From: Isoetes taiwanensis
Lineage: Eukaryota > Streptophyta > Lycopodiopsida > Isoetales > Isoetaceae
Assembly (NCBI GenBank): GCA_021234155.1
Contig: JAJEKV010000275.1
Location: 188,501-252,500 of the forward strand
Direction: 5' to 3'
Length of the DNA stretch: 64,000 bases
A program made the translations under genes and the position numbers. A model generated the notes under the pieces. It did not search any database and was not told the origin of the DNA. It saw only the letters and a list, made by a program, of their open reading frames with translations. This document shows positions 43,940 to 56,990 of this stretch, one piece after another (positions within the stretch are counted from its first letter, which is position 1; each line of letters starts with the position of its first letter).

Positions 43940-44735
43940 TTCAAGGTGGTGGTGCTTAAGAAATAGCCTAAAAAAACCATACTTCCTTAAGAAATAGGCT
44001 GGCGTAAAAAATTAAGCCTTGAAAAACCACACTACGTAAAAAAACAAACCACTTAAAAATTACACCTACTTAAAAACCACACCTCAAAAAACCATACTTA
44101 CTTTAAAAAATAGCTACGTAAAAACTATACCTAATTATATAAACCACACCAAAAAAAATCATACTTCCTTAAAAATAGCTTCTTAAAAACTACACCTAGT
44201 TATAAACTACACCACTTCAGAAAACCATACTTCATTAAAAAACAGCCACTTAAAAACTACACCCGCTTTCAAAAAACCACACTTCTTTAAAAAACAACTA
44301 TTTAAAAACTACACCCACTTATAAACGACACCTCAAAAACAACACCTTGGATTAAAAAAAAAAATCATACCACTTGAGGAAAACCATACTTCCTTAAAAA
44401 CAACCACTTAAAAACTATACCTCCTTATAAACCACACTTCAAAAACTATACTTCCATAAAAAACGACTACTTAAAAACTACACCTAGTTATAAACTACAC
44501 CTCAAAAAACAACACCTTCTTAAAAACAACACCCCTTCAAAAAAATAAGCAACGCTTCTTTAAAAAAAACGACACCTAAAAAAAAGACCACAAAAAAAAA
44601 AAAAAACTATAGCTCCATAAAAAAAAACTACCGCGGCCTCCTTAATAAACCACACCTCCACATAACCACATGTAGATTTTTTGGAACAACGACATGTGGT
44701 CTTTTGTTCTTGTTGTTTTTTAGGTGTGGACCTGC
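43940..44735. repeat. A-rich degenerate repeats (TTAAAAACTACACC type) with terminal hairpin
   Basis: Dozens of variants of AAAAAC(C/T)A(C/T)ACC(T) separated by CTTCCTTAAAAA. At the right end an inverted repeat (CCACACCT..., ACCACATGT ... ACATGTGGT, ...AGGTGTGG; 44650-44730) forms a hairpin. No coding. Confidence 0.7.
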
Positions 44736-44769
44736 ATTGGGGTGGTTGTGACCCATATCCCGCCCACAC

Positions 44770-45533
44770 ACAATTGACCAGGCTATAAGCCTAGCACCTT
44801 TGTAGGGAGTTCAGCTGGGCTTAGGCAAGACCCCACCCCCAATTCACCCTCATACTCGTTGTCTGGTGCTGAACCACATCATAACATCCACAGCCAGGTT
44901 GGCTCTTGTGCACAGGCCGCAATTATTGGGTATTAAGGGATCTAGCTAGAGACATCTCTAATACTAAGAGGCTTTTAGGTCTCTACCCTTCCCGTAACCC
45001 CCAATACACGGAAGAAGCAGAAAGAACTAATGTAAATACCATTCAAGTGTTCAGAACAACTTAAAAAAGAGAGTTTAATCATTCCATCAACTCAAAGAAG
45101 TGTCAGCGAGAAAGAAGCTATCTATTGACTAACCAGTGTCTTGGCTAGAGCCATGGTCATGGTAGGCATCCATAGTTCGAGGCTGGTGGTGAAGTGTTGG
45201 CAAAAACAAGTGTAAGCTGCTGGCTGCTGCTCCCCTTCACTCCAAATTCGAATTTGGGGTGAACTGGAGGGTATGACCCCTATTCCTTGGCCCAAAATGG
45301 TAAGTCCTGGGCCAGGTGGCACCCCCCCATTGGTCACAATTAGTTAATTAGACCATAATGGCTTAATTAGGTTAATTATGCTATTATAATCCATAATTAT
45401 CCTTTGGTTTTATTAGCATAGCTAATAAAATCCATTATAGGTGAACCCCTCATTTGGGCCCTTAGGCCTACTATGTACTGGTGACACGTCATGGTATGCA
45501 TACGTATACCGCATAGATACCCGAAACGTCACA
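44770..45533 (-). mobile_element. Gypsy LTR fragment (5' part)
   Basis: Minus-strand LTR beginning TGTGACG at 45533 (plus strand ...ACGTCACA). It shares GCAAGACCCCACCCC, TTCTTGTGCACAGGC-like and GTCTCTACCC with the LTR at 50034-51647. It abuts LINE-B sequence at 45534. Confidence 0.75.
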
Positions 45534-48185
45534 AGATGGGACTGTCCAATGTTTACAAAGCAGTACACTTTTGCCAACCAACCAGAACCCATGATGCTAA
45601 GAGAATGTGTCTAATAATAGCTTAGCAATATGAAGATTTTTTGCTTCGGCAATTAGGAACAGAAAAGTATCATCTATATATTGATTATATACCTCTTGAG
45701 ATCCATTTTCCATTGGCAAACCTTGAATGATGCCAGCTCGGGTAGCCATAGAGAAAAGCTGGGATAATATTTCTGCCACAATTGTGAAGAGCAAAGGGGG
45801 GACAATCTTGCCGAATTCCTCTACCCACTATAAAAATCTAAGATGGATCGCCCTGAAAATGTAGAGAAGACCTTGCTGACATATGTAGTTTCATGACGTT
45901 TCTTGTAAATGACTGCCCAAATCCAAGAGCAAGAAGACACTTCTCTAAAATATCCAATCAATAGTATCATATGTCTTACCAAAATCAAGTTTAAGATGCA
46001 CTGCTCTATGACCCTGTAATCAAGCCCAATATATTACTTCGTATGCAGCCGCCACGTTGTTGAGAATACATCAATGAGGAAGAAATCCAGATTGTATGGA
46101 GGTGATAGACTCGGCCAAAATATCTCAAACTTTTTCTGCATATATCTTGGCAAAGATCTTGTACATGGAGGAAAGCAATGTAATAGGTCGCCTGTCAGGA
46201 TTCGTCTTGGGTTCCTTGGTTTAGAATAAGGGAAATGCAACCCATATTCAAAATTTTATCAAGGCACCTAAATCTCTGAAACTCACAGAAAGCATCATAT
46301 ACATCATCCTCCAACCAGTCCCCAAAAAATTAATAGGGAAGCCATCAGACCAGAGCATTTGTCTCTTTTTAAAAGAACCACAGCCGCTTTTAAATCCTCC
46401 TTCATAATATTGAACTCAAGAAGCAACCTTTGCTGTTCAGAAATAATGTGATGTACCTTAGTCAATACAACCGATTGCATGTCATCTTGAAAGGGTGATG
46501 GGTGCCTGGAAAAGACTGAAGAAAGTATAGTGTTAGTGAGTTTTCTACTTCCTCTAGCAGCAAAAAAGAACCGGGTACATACATCTAACTCTATCCTTGA
46601 ACCACTGCACCACTGCATTCACTTTGACTTTTGTAACTTTCATAGTTTCCATAGTCTCGATTTGGGATAGCAACTCATTTTCTCTAACTCCACTAGTAGG
46701 AGCACAAGCACGGAGCAGTTCTAGTTCACGGTACAATGAAGTCAATAGTCTTTTAGCTTCAGCAGCTCTCTCCCCCACTCTTTTGCAAATGATTTCACTG
46801 CTGACAACACTGCCACAATCCCAGACATGCCTCCACGAGGTGAGAAGGCCCGAGATTAAACCCGTTTACAACCAGATTTGAACTCATCATCCTCCAGTCT
46901 ATGTTATCATTATGATTGTCAACCTAGAGTATATACTTGTAGGCAATATGTGAATATATTGTGCCATGAGAAATTTGTTTGAAACCATTATAGATCTCGA
47001 CTGACATAAGTTATGATGAAACTTAAATTATGCATAAAGTCATCATATGGAAGCAATGCGATGCAAAAGAATAGAATAGAATAGAATAGTTTTTTTATCG
47101 TCCACTGAGACCAATCGGCCTATGGGACCCAGAAGGAGCGCAGCAAACTTATTACTGTCCGGGTTAAAAAACCCCCGCCCCGAAGGGTTTTCGAGGGAAA
47201 AACCGTGGCAGTAATAAGAATGCTGTCAAACTGTACAAGTATACATCATCGTGAAATAAATGTGTATGTACATGTCAAGTGCGTGCCCGAGGACATAGCT
47301 GATCTCGCATGTCCATGACCTCCTGAAGGTATGATCCTAGCATCCGTACGGATGCCGTGCTCAATGTCACATGTAGCGGCTGGCCAGGCCTGACCAACTC
47401 AGCATAGCGCGTCCGGATTTGATCATATGCTGGGCAACTTTGAAGGGTATGAGATTCATCCTCAATGACTCCCATTTGGCAGCATTGACAGAGCCTGTCC
47501 TGACGTGGCTCACCAATCCATCTGCCTGTCTCAATTCGAAGATGATGTGCCCCTGTGCGAATGGAGGCAATGAGTCTGCATCTTTTCATGGGCAAGTGGG
47601 TGCGCAGGTAGCATTGTGGGCCTCGTTCCAATGTGGGATTTATGTGGCGCTGGTAGAAAAGGAAGTGTCATGCAACCTAGTTTGGCATGCGTAGTCGCCA
47701 AGATCCTAGATGAACAACAGATGATACATGTTGCCAAAAAAATGCAAGTGGTTTGAGAAAAAATGACGGTTGGGCGGAAGTATATCCATGATGCAACATT
47801 GGCATGCGGAAGACAATTAATTATCTGGGCCCTGGTTTTTTGTCCTCCATGATGCAACCATTGGCATGCAAGAGACAAATATTTGTCTTCACCTTGATTT
47901 TGAGCCCTCCATAGCCTAAAGACATGGCAATACCTAGCTTGGATCAAGGGTATCCGTTATTCTCTTAGTTTTCTGAAATTGTAAGACAATTCTGTGCTTT
48001 GCGAATCAAAATACGGTACGCGGCTAGGTTGAGGCCAAATATGACGTGAGTAATCCTTCTTTCAAGTGGCCGCAAACCCATTAAAGCATGACTTGTACCT
48101 TCTAAAATTTTATACCATGTAACGCTTCCACATAGGCATGTGGACTTTAAATGGACATGCATATTTCTCAATAAGAGGTGCATTC
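45534..48185 (-). pseudogene. LINE family B, copy 2 with RT core
   Basis: Minus strand, 48185 to 45534. Pieces in order: LERRITHVIFGLNLAAYRIL, a non-coding stretch, EAKRLLTSLYRELELL, CTRFFFAARGSRKLTN, NPDRRPITLLSSMYKI, SGFLPHRCILNNVA, LDFGKTYDTIDWI, and VYNQYIDDTFLF with the catalytic YIDD at 45680-45669. These are the ordered boxes of a LINE reverse transcriptase. Frames change several times, so it is dead. The 3' end is cut by the Gypsy LTR at 45533. A LINE-A insertion interrupts the 5' part at 47070-47656. Confidence 0.85.
47070..47656 (-). mobile_element. LINE family A, copy 3, nested in LINE-B
   Basis: 5'-truncated insertion of 587 bp flanked by AAAAG at 47065-47069 and 47657-47661. The other LINE-B copy (15166-15190) has a single AAAAG at the same place, so it is the empty site. 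Coding part 47631-47275: TGAHHLRIETGRWIGEPR, LCQCCQMGVIEDESHTLQSC, the C-terminal Cys/His region of a LINE protein, then the hairpin 3' UTR (CCCCGCCCCGAAGGG) and a pentamer tail at 47070-47087. Confidence 0.92.
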
Positions 48186-50033
48186 AACGAACATAACCTA
48201 TCCTTAGGAGCAAGGGTCGAAATTAGGGGGGTTCCTCCCCAGAATTTCCGATTAAAGTTAGAAATGTCCGATTTGATAAAGTAGATGCAGGCAAATTTCC
48301 GGTCGAAATTTTATAAAATTAGTGTAAAATCCGGCAAATTAGGGATGTTTTTCTCAAAAATCCGATTATTATAGATGAAGGGCGGCATTTTTGCTGGTTA
48401 GTGCAAAAACTAAATTCGAGGCCTGCTTAGGAGTGGTAGATAATTCCTTGGGGCGGTTTACATGCATCAACCTCGTGATGGTGGTGCCCTGTTTTACATG
48501 AAGAAACCTGAAGAGAAGTGGTGATGATAGCGAATAACTGCCAGATCATAATGTTTGTAGCGTCTTAAAAAATGGTGGTGAAGAATGCCGCCACATGGCA
48601 TTGGCTTTATCGAGAAGGATAAGTGGCTAAAGTTACCCATGATGCAACATTGGCATGCGTAGGAGGAGGACAAGCATTTTAACTTTAATACCCAAGTTTT
48701 GAGAGCTTTAAGAGCCAGACAATTTCATGGCTTAAGTCAATGTGCACAAGGCATTTTCTAGCCACTCAACAGAAGTAAAACATCTTCATCTTCCTAAATA
48801 GACGAAATAAGACAGTTTGTATTTATATGCATAGAAGTCAATAGTGCATGGCAGCTAGGGCATTATGAGTTTGTAATTTCCTCTTATAATATTATCTGAT
48901 GATGTTATCCCATTCTTAGGTTAGTATTCTATTCATTAACATTATGTATACTTGTCATGCTCAAACTAATATCGTCAAAAAATGCCCACTCAACTTGGTT
49001 CCATATTTGGGTCTCCGTTTTTTGCTTGTTGATTTCCATATCATCAAATCCCACGCAATTATCCAACTTTAAAGACGTCTTTAGAAAACACCTAACTTGG
49101 CCTTCATGTCTGTTACTTTCGAACACTATGCTGCATAATTTCCTTTGCTTAGCTAAAAAATGCAAGTATATGATGGCGAGATATATAGATGCCCTCTTAA
49201 ATGTCGTTTATGTTACCATAGTTATAGGTTTATCGATATTAATCTTGAAGGTTTGAGTTATTTTGATGGGGTTCTTCTCAAGTTGCTTATGTTTGAATAG
49301 CTAGATGTTTACCTCTCTAGTTCGTTTGTATGTTAAGAGATATGGTCTCCATATGCAATATGTAGCGAAATCACAGGGGAGTCCAGGGGAATTGATCTGG
49401 ATGCATAAATCACCATTCCTAAAACCATAGACCATACCCCAAAAATTGAGTGGTAAAAAAAAACTTAGATTCAATAGAAAATATAAACATGTTAGCTTGT
49501 TGATTGCATTGGTTAAAGCATTCATAACACTTACTGCAAATTACTTGTATATTACGTCATTTCTATATGGCACAAATGTTCCTCCGCCTCTTCATGCCGG
49601 CGCCGCTCAATTTCTTTTTTTAGGAAGGCCACCATAGCCAGGTCCTTCATTCTCAACTCCGGGCACCATAGCCAAGTTTACTAGTACATCGCGCTTTAGG
49701 GTTTAAGAAGAACAGGAGCGCCGGCAAGTACTTGTTTTTGGAAGGCCGCCATAGCCAGATTTGTCATTCTCCAAGTTTTTCTAGATTTTCAGCGTTTATC
49801 CTCCAATAGTTAGAGCTTTAACAATTTTCAGAGCTTCTATTGTATTGCTTTCTAGAGCTTTTATCTGTTCAGTGCTCGCCAGAGCCGAGATGGTACTTAA
49901 AGAACGTAATTTGCAGTAAGTGTTTATTACGTCCCATAATCGATTGGTTGGGGAGGGAGGGGCATTCAGCCCTCGTGGGGGTCTCTCGGCGACGCCACGG
50001 CCTCAACGGCACTTTCGCGGCTCCGCCCCGCTC
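48186..50033. other. No gene recognised
   Basis: AT-rich to 49560, then a GC-richer stretch with GGAAGGCC(A/G)CCATAGCCAG twice (49620 and 49738). Open frames lack motifs. The Gypsy LTR begins near 50034; its exact edge is uncertain. Confidence 0.45.
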
Positions 50034-51647
50034 GTGCTCGACGCAGCTCCCGAATATCTCGACCACCGGGACGTATACATACGAGGACTTTCCCCTCCCA
50101 TGGCGGCGAATCTCACCATGAGCGGGGGCCCTCTCGTCTGTTTCGGGCCACCTATGAAATGAGGTCAGAAAAGAAGGACCGAAAGGGGTCATTCGCCCAC
50201 GCCTTCAATGGGACTCGTCGCGGAAGCATGAATACAAAGGGTTAGCACCACGGCCGCGAATATACATAAATAACCACCACGAAGGGGGCGCATCCATCAA
50301 AATACCAGCGACATAGAATATGCATCTAATCCTAGAAACGCCCAAAACCGAGGTTCTACCGAGCTCGGACTCGGTGAGGATCGGTGAATTTGGGCCTCAG
50401 AGACTCGGCTGACCCAGAGTCTTGGCATGGCGTTAGGCGGCATAGAACATCGGCTAGGGTTGTCCCTCCATCCGCCCCTCACATTGCACACTTTGCGGAT
50501 GGGTCAATTCATGCTATGGCTTTGCTATAGCCTTCAGGGAGACGCAGGTTCAAGGGATCTGCCTTTTGAGCCTACTCGGGTTCATGGCGCTGGTCAGATG
50601 AGGCGTGTCGGGAAGCGTCCCCTTCGAGAATCACATTGGTTCCATGGGTGAGCTAGAGAATACGTGTGCGCATCGGCGACCCGCATCCGTGCGGCTTACT
50701 CACCCTAAATCTACTCAAAGTGCAAAGGTGCTCCATCACGGATCACACCTCTACACCCGAGGAGTGTCCGGACCCATACCAGCCCCCTCGTGGCCGGCTA
50801 TGTCGAGGCCTAGCCCTTTGTAGAAGTCTCGGGAGCCTTGTATGCTCATGCAAGACCCCACCCCTCATGTCACCACTGTGTTCCTTGTGCGGTGCTAAGC
50901 CGGACCATAGCATCTAGGACCCGGTGGGTTCTTGTGCACAGGCGCAATTAATGGGACTCTACATGGCTATCTAGGGAGCATACAACAATACCGCGGCCTG
51001 GAAGGTCTCTACCCCCGTAATCCCCGTTTGAGTCGGATTAAACAAAGAATTAACAATCCATCCTTTCGGAGTAGAAACCGAGAATTGAATATAAAAAGAG
51101 AACTTGCTTGTACAATCAAGGGGTTAGTTTCTATGATTGAATCACAAAGAGAGAGAAGCGGACACAACCAAGCGTTATCTAGAATTCACATAGCCACCTA
51201 CGAGATGCGGCTGGACTCATTTCCATGGGAAGCCTCCATCTCACGGGGAGTTGAGAATTCAATTGTTGCTTCTTCAGGGGAGGGCGGTATGGTGATTCTC
51301 TGCGGTGTATGATGGGCTTCGGCTCACGGCCTTCCTTGGTCGATCTTGAGGAGTCAATCCGGGGATAGGGGGGTCAAGTTGGCATCCAAACTTGGCAACC
51401 CCCATCTTTATAATCGATTAAAGGTGGCGCCTTCCCAAATGGTAATTAGCCTAATTTCCTAGGTTATAGGTTATTATTATTAATGTGTTAAATTAGCATA
51501 GCTAATTTAATCCTTTAAGGTACCCCCTAGGTTGCAATTAAGTTCCCATACCCCCATGGTAGCATTACCTTTAGGGGTGATGTGCTTGTATTTATGCGTG
51601 TCAGTATAAATACGTGGCGTAAAGCCGTATAAACGTGGAGCGTCACA
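50034..51647 (-). mobile_element. 3' LTR of the Gypsy element
   Basis: On the minus strand the LTR starts TGTGACGCTCC at 51647, directly after the polypurine tract, and runs to about 50034 by comparison with 27528-28082. It is unusually long (about 1.6 kb). Text shared with the fragments at 27528, 34492 and 44770 shows that at least three copies of this LTR family occur in the window. Open frames inside are not genes. Confidence 0.75.
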
Positions 51648-51664
51648 TTCTCCCCTCAAAAAAA
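51648..51664 (-). promoter_or_regulatory. Polypurine tract
   Basis: Minus strand TTTTTTTGAGGGGAGAA directly before the LTR start TGTGACG. This is the usual primer for plus-strand DNA synthesis in LTR retrotransposons. Confidence 0.85.
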
Positions 51665-52500
51665 TAATCTTCCCTCGGCATTGGGGTTAACTAATTCAAG
51701 ACATATCGTGAAGCACTGAATTAGAAAATGAAGTTAAGAATATAACATTAATACGTTGAGATTATAGTAGTTGGACGATTAATACATTGAAGTTAAAATA
51801 TCAAAGTACAAGCACCGGGGTGCCCGATACAAACTTATCATCAAGGGGAGTTTAGGAAGTCCGATTTAAAACATTCGACAACAAAATTCATACATGTAGA
51901 CAAAACCAATACGGGGAAAAGTTGGGTCATCGGCAACCCTCTATACAAGGCGGTGGCGACTTGTTCACCGGCTTGCACACACAACCATATACCCGTAGGT
52001 TAATAATATGATTAAGTTGTGGTTGAAGGACCACCCCTACAAATAAAAGAAAAAGTATCTAGAAGGGAACCTATCATGTCTACGACTTGCAATTCATTGT
52101 GGCATAAGGAATGGTTCAGTTCCCGTATAGCCGGGAATGAACCTTGATCTATTTACTAGATGCCTTTCTAGCAATTAGCGGTCATGTCAACATCAACAAT
52201 ACACCACGTCCTAGAGAACACGAAGGTGATCTCATCATAGGTTATTATTATAATATACGATGCATCTACCCCTCTAGAACATGATTCTCGGCAAATCAAG
52301 CCTTCAAGCTTCAGCGGGGGGGGGGTTGATAGCATCGTTGATGGTGCTTACCTTGAGATTCCCCGCATGAAGTGGGATAGTGCTTCTCAAGGTCTATCTT
52401 CATCACCCGGTAGCATCTTCAAGCGGTAAGTGCTTCCACTTGACCAAGTATTGCAACATTTGAGTCCGCCTCGAATTACGTTTGTAAGCTTCGATCAAGA
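51665..52500 (-). other. Gypsy 3' untranslated region
   Basis: Between the end of the integrase frame and the polypurine tract. No coding motif. A G run lies at 52315-52324. Confidence 0.55.
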
Positions 52501-53746
52501 AGAGCTTGGGCACTATTTCATTTGCTCTTCAATCATTTCTAGGAGAGTTGGGGTATCCAAAACCTCCTCTGCGGATGGGGGTGTGTTGCCCGAAGACTCC
52601 ACGTGAAAGACCTTGTGGATCTTCAAGCGGGGTGGCAAGTCCAAGTGATATGCTTGTTCTCCCCAGCGTTGGTAATCTGAGCGGCCCAACCCATCCGGGT
52701 GCCAACTTCTTCTGATTACCAATTTTAAGCTTGGCTTGTTTTACTTTGATCTTAAGCCAAACCGTTAAGCCCACGGAAGATCAGGTGGGGTTCGGTGCTT
52801 ATCGCTAGACTCTTGCCGACTTGACTTAGCGTCGCGGCTAATAAGTAACCCCGAACTTCCTCCACCAAGGCACGCATTTCTAAAAGGAGTTGTTGAGAGA
52901 CCTCCACTTTAGAAACAGGGTTATGCCACGTGTCTGGAGTAAGACATTGATAGCCATAATTTATCATGAAGGGAGACATTTTTGAAGACTCCTGCTTTGT
53001 ACTGTTATAGGCGAACTCTACCAGGTAAATATAATCCGCCCATTGAGACTGTTTACTCCATACATAGCTTCGTAGCATATCTTCGATAATACGATTGACA
53101 CGTTCTGTTTGACCATCATGTCGAGGATGGTAGGTTTGCGTACTCATGGCAAGCTTTGGTGCGGATGGTGGCGAAGAAATCCTTCGAATGCATCGACAAA
53201 CTTAGGATCCCTATCTGATACAATTACTCTCGGCATCCCGTGCAACCTGAAAATTTCTTTTGCAAAGAGCAAGGCGGTGTCGAAGGCGGTGTCCGTGGTA
53301 CGACATGGCAGGAAGTGAGCCATCTTTGATAATTTGTCGACCACGACCATTAATGCATCATATCCACGGAGAGTGCGTGGAAGCCCCACAATGAAATCCA
53401 TGGTTATGACTTCCCACTTGGCGTTGGGCACATCCAAAGGTTGCAACTCTCAGGGAACTCTTAATTGCTTTCGGCCTTGGTTTTTCGACAAACGACTTTG
53501 CTTGATGTACCTAGCAATATCCTTCTTCATCGAAGGCCAAAAATAGCTGGAGCGGATCTTAAAGTAAGTTTTCATAAAACCCGCATGTCCCGCTATAGGG
53601 TTGTTGTGTGTGTCATGGAGAATCAGCTTTCGCACCCCTGAAGTCGCTGGAACACACAACTTATCTTTGTGATATAATAAATTGCCCTCTTTCTTATATG
53701 AACGGAATGCTTCACGTTCTTTATTGGTACGGGCTTCCTTACCCAA
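52501..53746 (-). pseudogene. Gypsy integrase, with chromo-like C-terminal region
   Basis: Zinc-binding part 53746-53450: ILHDTHNNPIAGHAGFMKTY keeps the His pair, but the CxxC has become SRLS, losing both Cys. Core 53446-53144: WEVITMDFIVGLPRT and RVIVSDRDPKF carry the two catalytic Asp, with DGQTERVNRIIED in another frame at 53147-52752 supplying the Glu. Later, AYNSTKQESSKMSPF is typical Ty3/Gypsy. The tail (YHLDLPPRLKIHKVFHVE, about 52655-52590) is the strand before a chromodomain-type end. At least three frames are used. Confidence 0.9.
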
Positions 53747-54200
53747 ACTTTCCCAAATATTACTGAATTAGGGATCGTGGCGGGGTGCGTTCTATCTGCT
53801 TCCCAAACTTCGGTGAGTGTGGAAATGGCGTTACAATGGGTCGGGGGGATGGCGTGACAAAGCATCATAACCACATTGTGCTTCCCGGCTTGTATACAAT
53901 CTCGAAGTCATATTTCTCGAGGAATTCCATCCATCTGCTTGGCGGAGATTTAGATTTGGCTGGGTGGATAAATAGCGGAGACTTCGATGATCCGTATCCG
54001 GCTGAAATCTTCTACCAAGAAGGTAGTGTCTCCAAATACGGGAGAGCTGCGAACAAGCTGCCGACAACTCGATCATGGGTAGGATATCATTTGCTCTGCA
54101 TCATTCATCTTCTTTGAATCGTAGGCAACAACTCTCCCCTCACGGTGCATTAAAACTCCACCGGTAGCTATCTTACTAGCATCGGTGGCTACCGATTTAT
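53747..54200 (-). pseudogene. Gypsy RNase H region
   Basis: Decayed. Recognisable words are TDHRSLRYLSTQPNLNLRQ and, further on, CGYDALSRHPP (53831-54076), the end of the Ty3/Gypsy RNase H where DH.SL.YL and DALSR are standard. Frameshifts throughout. Confidence 0.8.
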
Positions 54201-55290
54201 CCTTTTCGGGGATCGGGCAAGGTAAGGACCGGTGCGGATGTTAAAGCATCCTTGAGCTTCGAAAGCCGACTTGGACTTTTTGTTTTCCAATGTTCCATCA
54301 ATCCTTCACTTTCTCATGCCTTGTGAGATTAGTAAGAGGTGCGGCAATTGTTGCAAAATCCTTAACAAATTTCCGATAATATCTGCGAGTCCCAAGAAAC
54401 TCGGGACCTCTCTGAAACATTAGTCGGCATGGGCCAATCCTTTCTTGCTTCTATCTTACTGGGTCTCAGTAGCAATTCCTTCTGCTGAAATAATATGCCC
54501 CAAATAGTCTACCCTGAGTGGCGAACTTGCATTTAGAGAACTTGGCGAAGAGCTGATGGCGTCTTAGCTTACGCAAAGCTAATCAAGATGTTGTTCATGT
54601 TGCTGCAAGGTTTTACTATAGAGGAGAATGTCATCAAAGAAAATGACAACAAAGTCATCAAGTATTGGCGGAAGATGTCATTCATCAACCGCATAAGCGT
54701 TGCGGGGGCATTGGTCAATCCAAAAGGCATGACGGTAAATTCATAATGCCCATATCACGGTGCGAAAAGCGGACTTATGAATGTCCTCCTCCTTTATCCT
54801 TATCGATGGTACCGGGCGCAAATCAATCTTTGAGAAATATTTTGCCCCTTGTAAGCTGGTCCATAAGATCATCGCCTAGGCAAGGCATAGCGATTCTTGA
54901 TGGTATGCTTATTGAGTTGCCTATAATCAATACACATCCTTAAGGAGCCATCTTTCTTCTTGACAAAAAGAATAGGAGCCAAATGGTGAAACACTAGGCG
55001 AATAAACCCAGGTTGTTAACTCTTGTAGTTGTTTCTTAAGCTCGCTAACTCCAGGAGGACTCATTGATGCAGGGGGCCTCTTTGGTAGGCTTCGTACACT
55101 GTTCAAGAGTTATCTCACATTCTACCCCTCTAAAAGGAGGAAGCTTGTGGATCTCATCCTGGGAAAAGATCGCTAAATTCTCGAAGAAGGGTAGCAATGT
55201 CCGGTGGTAAAAGCGTCGATTATTTGCTTCGCTTGGAGTCGACTCAATGGAGGCAAGTTTAATGAGGCAAAGGAGTTCATCCCTGCGCAT
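54201..55290 (-). pseudogene. Gypsy reverse transcriptase
   Basis: Start region LPPFRGVECEITLEQ (55290-55045) precedes [20 protein letters not shown] (about 54960-54900), then [20 protein letters not shown] (about 54760-54690) and [15 protein letters not shown] with the catalytic FFDD at 54641-54630. Box order is complete but frames shift at several points. FFDD is a normal variant in plant Gypsy elements. Confidence 0.9.
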
Positions 55291-55700
55291 TATAGCTTTT
55301 TCTAAGCTGCTTTATTGACATTGGATGCAGAAGCGGAGTGGAATGAATCACCTTTTATAGTCACACGTGCTCCATTGGCGCGTTGAAGGTGACCTCCGTT
55401 TCTCCGATCTATGTTGGCCTTGGCGGGCGCTAAAAACTCCATTCCCACAATAAGATCATATTTGCCAATGTCCATTAACTTCGAGCACCCAAAGGCGGTG
55501 CTTTTGGCAAGCTGCATTTTAAGGTTAATACTGGCGGTCATGAGTGTGTCCGATCTTACGGCTAATGTGACCTGGCTTAGGTCGGGATCTCAACGTTTCA
55601 GTTTGCAAAGACGGGCCATTCTAGGAGAAGCAAAATTATGCATTACCCGTGTCCATCAAAATTATGAAGGGCTTCTACTTGTCTACTTGGCCTATTGTAG
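55291..55700 (-). pseudogene. Gypsy protease
   Basis: Frame 55541-55302 has KYDLIVGMEFLAPAKANIDR, matching the YD.ILGM.WL....ID strand of retroviral-type aspartic proteases in Ty3/Gypsy. The catalytic DSG/DTG region would be near 55660-55630 but reads poorly; catalytic Asp not confirmed. Confidence 0.75.
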
Positions 55701-56199
55701 AAATAACGAAGGTGACTTTCAGCGTTACTGTTTCTATAGCGGCAAGAATATGAGGCGCACCATGAATGTACCGGGGAGCCTCGTCCTCCGCAAACAAGAT
55801 TGGACTCGGATCTTCCCAATCCAGTCGGCCATGGCGGTTTGAGCGATCTGGCGTGACGTCACGGGCAGTGCATGAAGTGTCCGGGCCTCATGCTGCCGTA
55901 GCATGCCTTATCTACGGAGCTGTTCTCGGCCTCTTTAGGAATGGACGTAGAGGGCCCCGAACTTCCTTACCGGCATTGTTACGCTTATGACCGGCGTGCT
56001 AAAGGCGACTTTCTTCTCTGGCGGCCGTAAGAATTGTCTTTGAGGGCCCCGGACTTGGCGAGCGGGGGTTTGTAAGGTGTGGGCGGACCGTGGCTTTTGC
56101 GAGTAAGGAGCGGGTCGCGGATCCGGGTTCCTTGGCGTGTCTTCCTCAAGGCTTAATGCCTTAGCTTCCGCCGCACTCTTGACTTTGGGTCTATGGCCT
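55701..56199 (-). other. Gypsy gag-protease linker
   Basis: Frame-shifted region between gag and protease, expected to hold a CCHC zinc knuckle. GC-rich; a CCHC box could not be read confidently. Confidence 0.45.
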
Positions 56200-56990
56200 T
56201 GACCATGCGTTTAATGGATGGGGCCAACCCTTCAATGTAGCCCCTCACGCCCTTTTCTCATTCATTCCCGGTACATACAACCTCAAACGCATGAATTCGT
56301 CGGTGTAGGCACGCACGGACATGCCCTTCGTTCCAACTTTGTAGAAGGTCTGAATATGTTGGCATTTGTGCGCCGCAGGCACGTAACGCGATTTAAAAGC
56401 CTTAGCGAACTTCTTGAACTTGCATCCGCGCTCCCCGCGTCGGTGCTTAGCTCTGGCGTAACCCTTCCACCAAATCACGGGCAGCTCGTAAGGTTGGTGG
56501 TGGCAACCTTCCTCAGTATCTTTCTCTGTCATTCCATAGGACTTCGAATTCCTTCATTTCGTCCAACCAAGATTTTGCATTCAAGCCTCCTCACGGATTT
56601 CCCATCAAACCGAGCCAACTTAGGTTCTTCCATATACTAGTGATGGTCAGTATCAATTTTTTTTAAATTATTCCTTATCCTTACGCCTTGAATGGTCACC
56701 GCCTCGATAGCGAGGACCCCAAGAAACCGGAAGTGGTTGAATGTGAGGAAGCGGCGCTATCCTTAGAGGAACCGATGACGCTTAGCATGAGTCCTCCTTT
56801 AATGCAGCTGAGGGCTAGCTCGGGAGGAGATGGGCAAGCAGTGCGTGTGGACTCAATGGTCGCGGAGGTAATTCGGTCCGTCCTCCGAGTTTGTGTGGAT
56901 GGATTGGTATGCAAGACATAGGCCCTGTAATTAGCCGAGGATTGCCTTTTCATTAACATCAATTCTCGTTAGGGGGTGAGCCCGGGCGTT
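56200..56990 (-). pseudogene. Gypsy gag
   Basis: Frame 56532-56245 contains CKFKKFAKAFKSRYVPAAHK and GMSVRAYTDEFMRLRLYVPG, the standard F...F...Y.P and MSV..Y..EF..L..Y.P pattern of Ty3/Gypsy gag. An upstream frame (56962-56696) is Ser/Thr-rich. No 5' LTR or primer binding site is found above 57000, so the element appears truncated at its 5' end or interrupted. Confidence 0.8.

Noticed and set aside
50034-51647. Protein genes in the GC-rich LTR
   Set aside because: The sequence aligns with other LTR copies and sits between LTR end signals.
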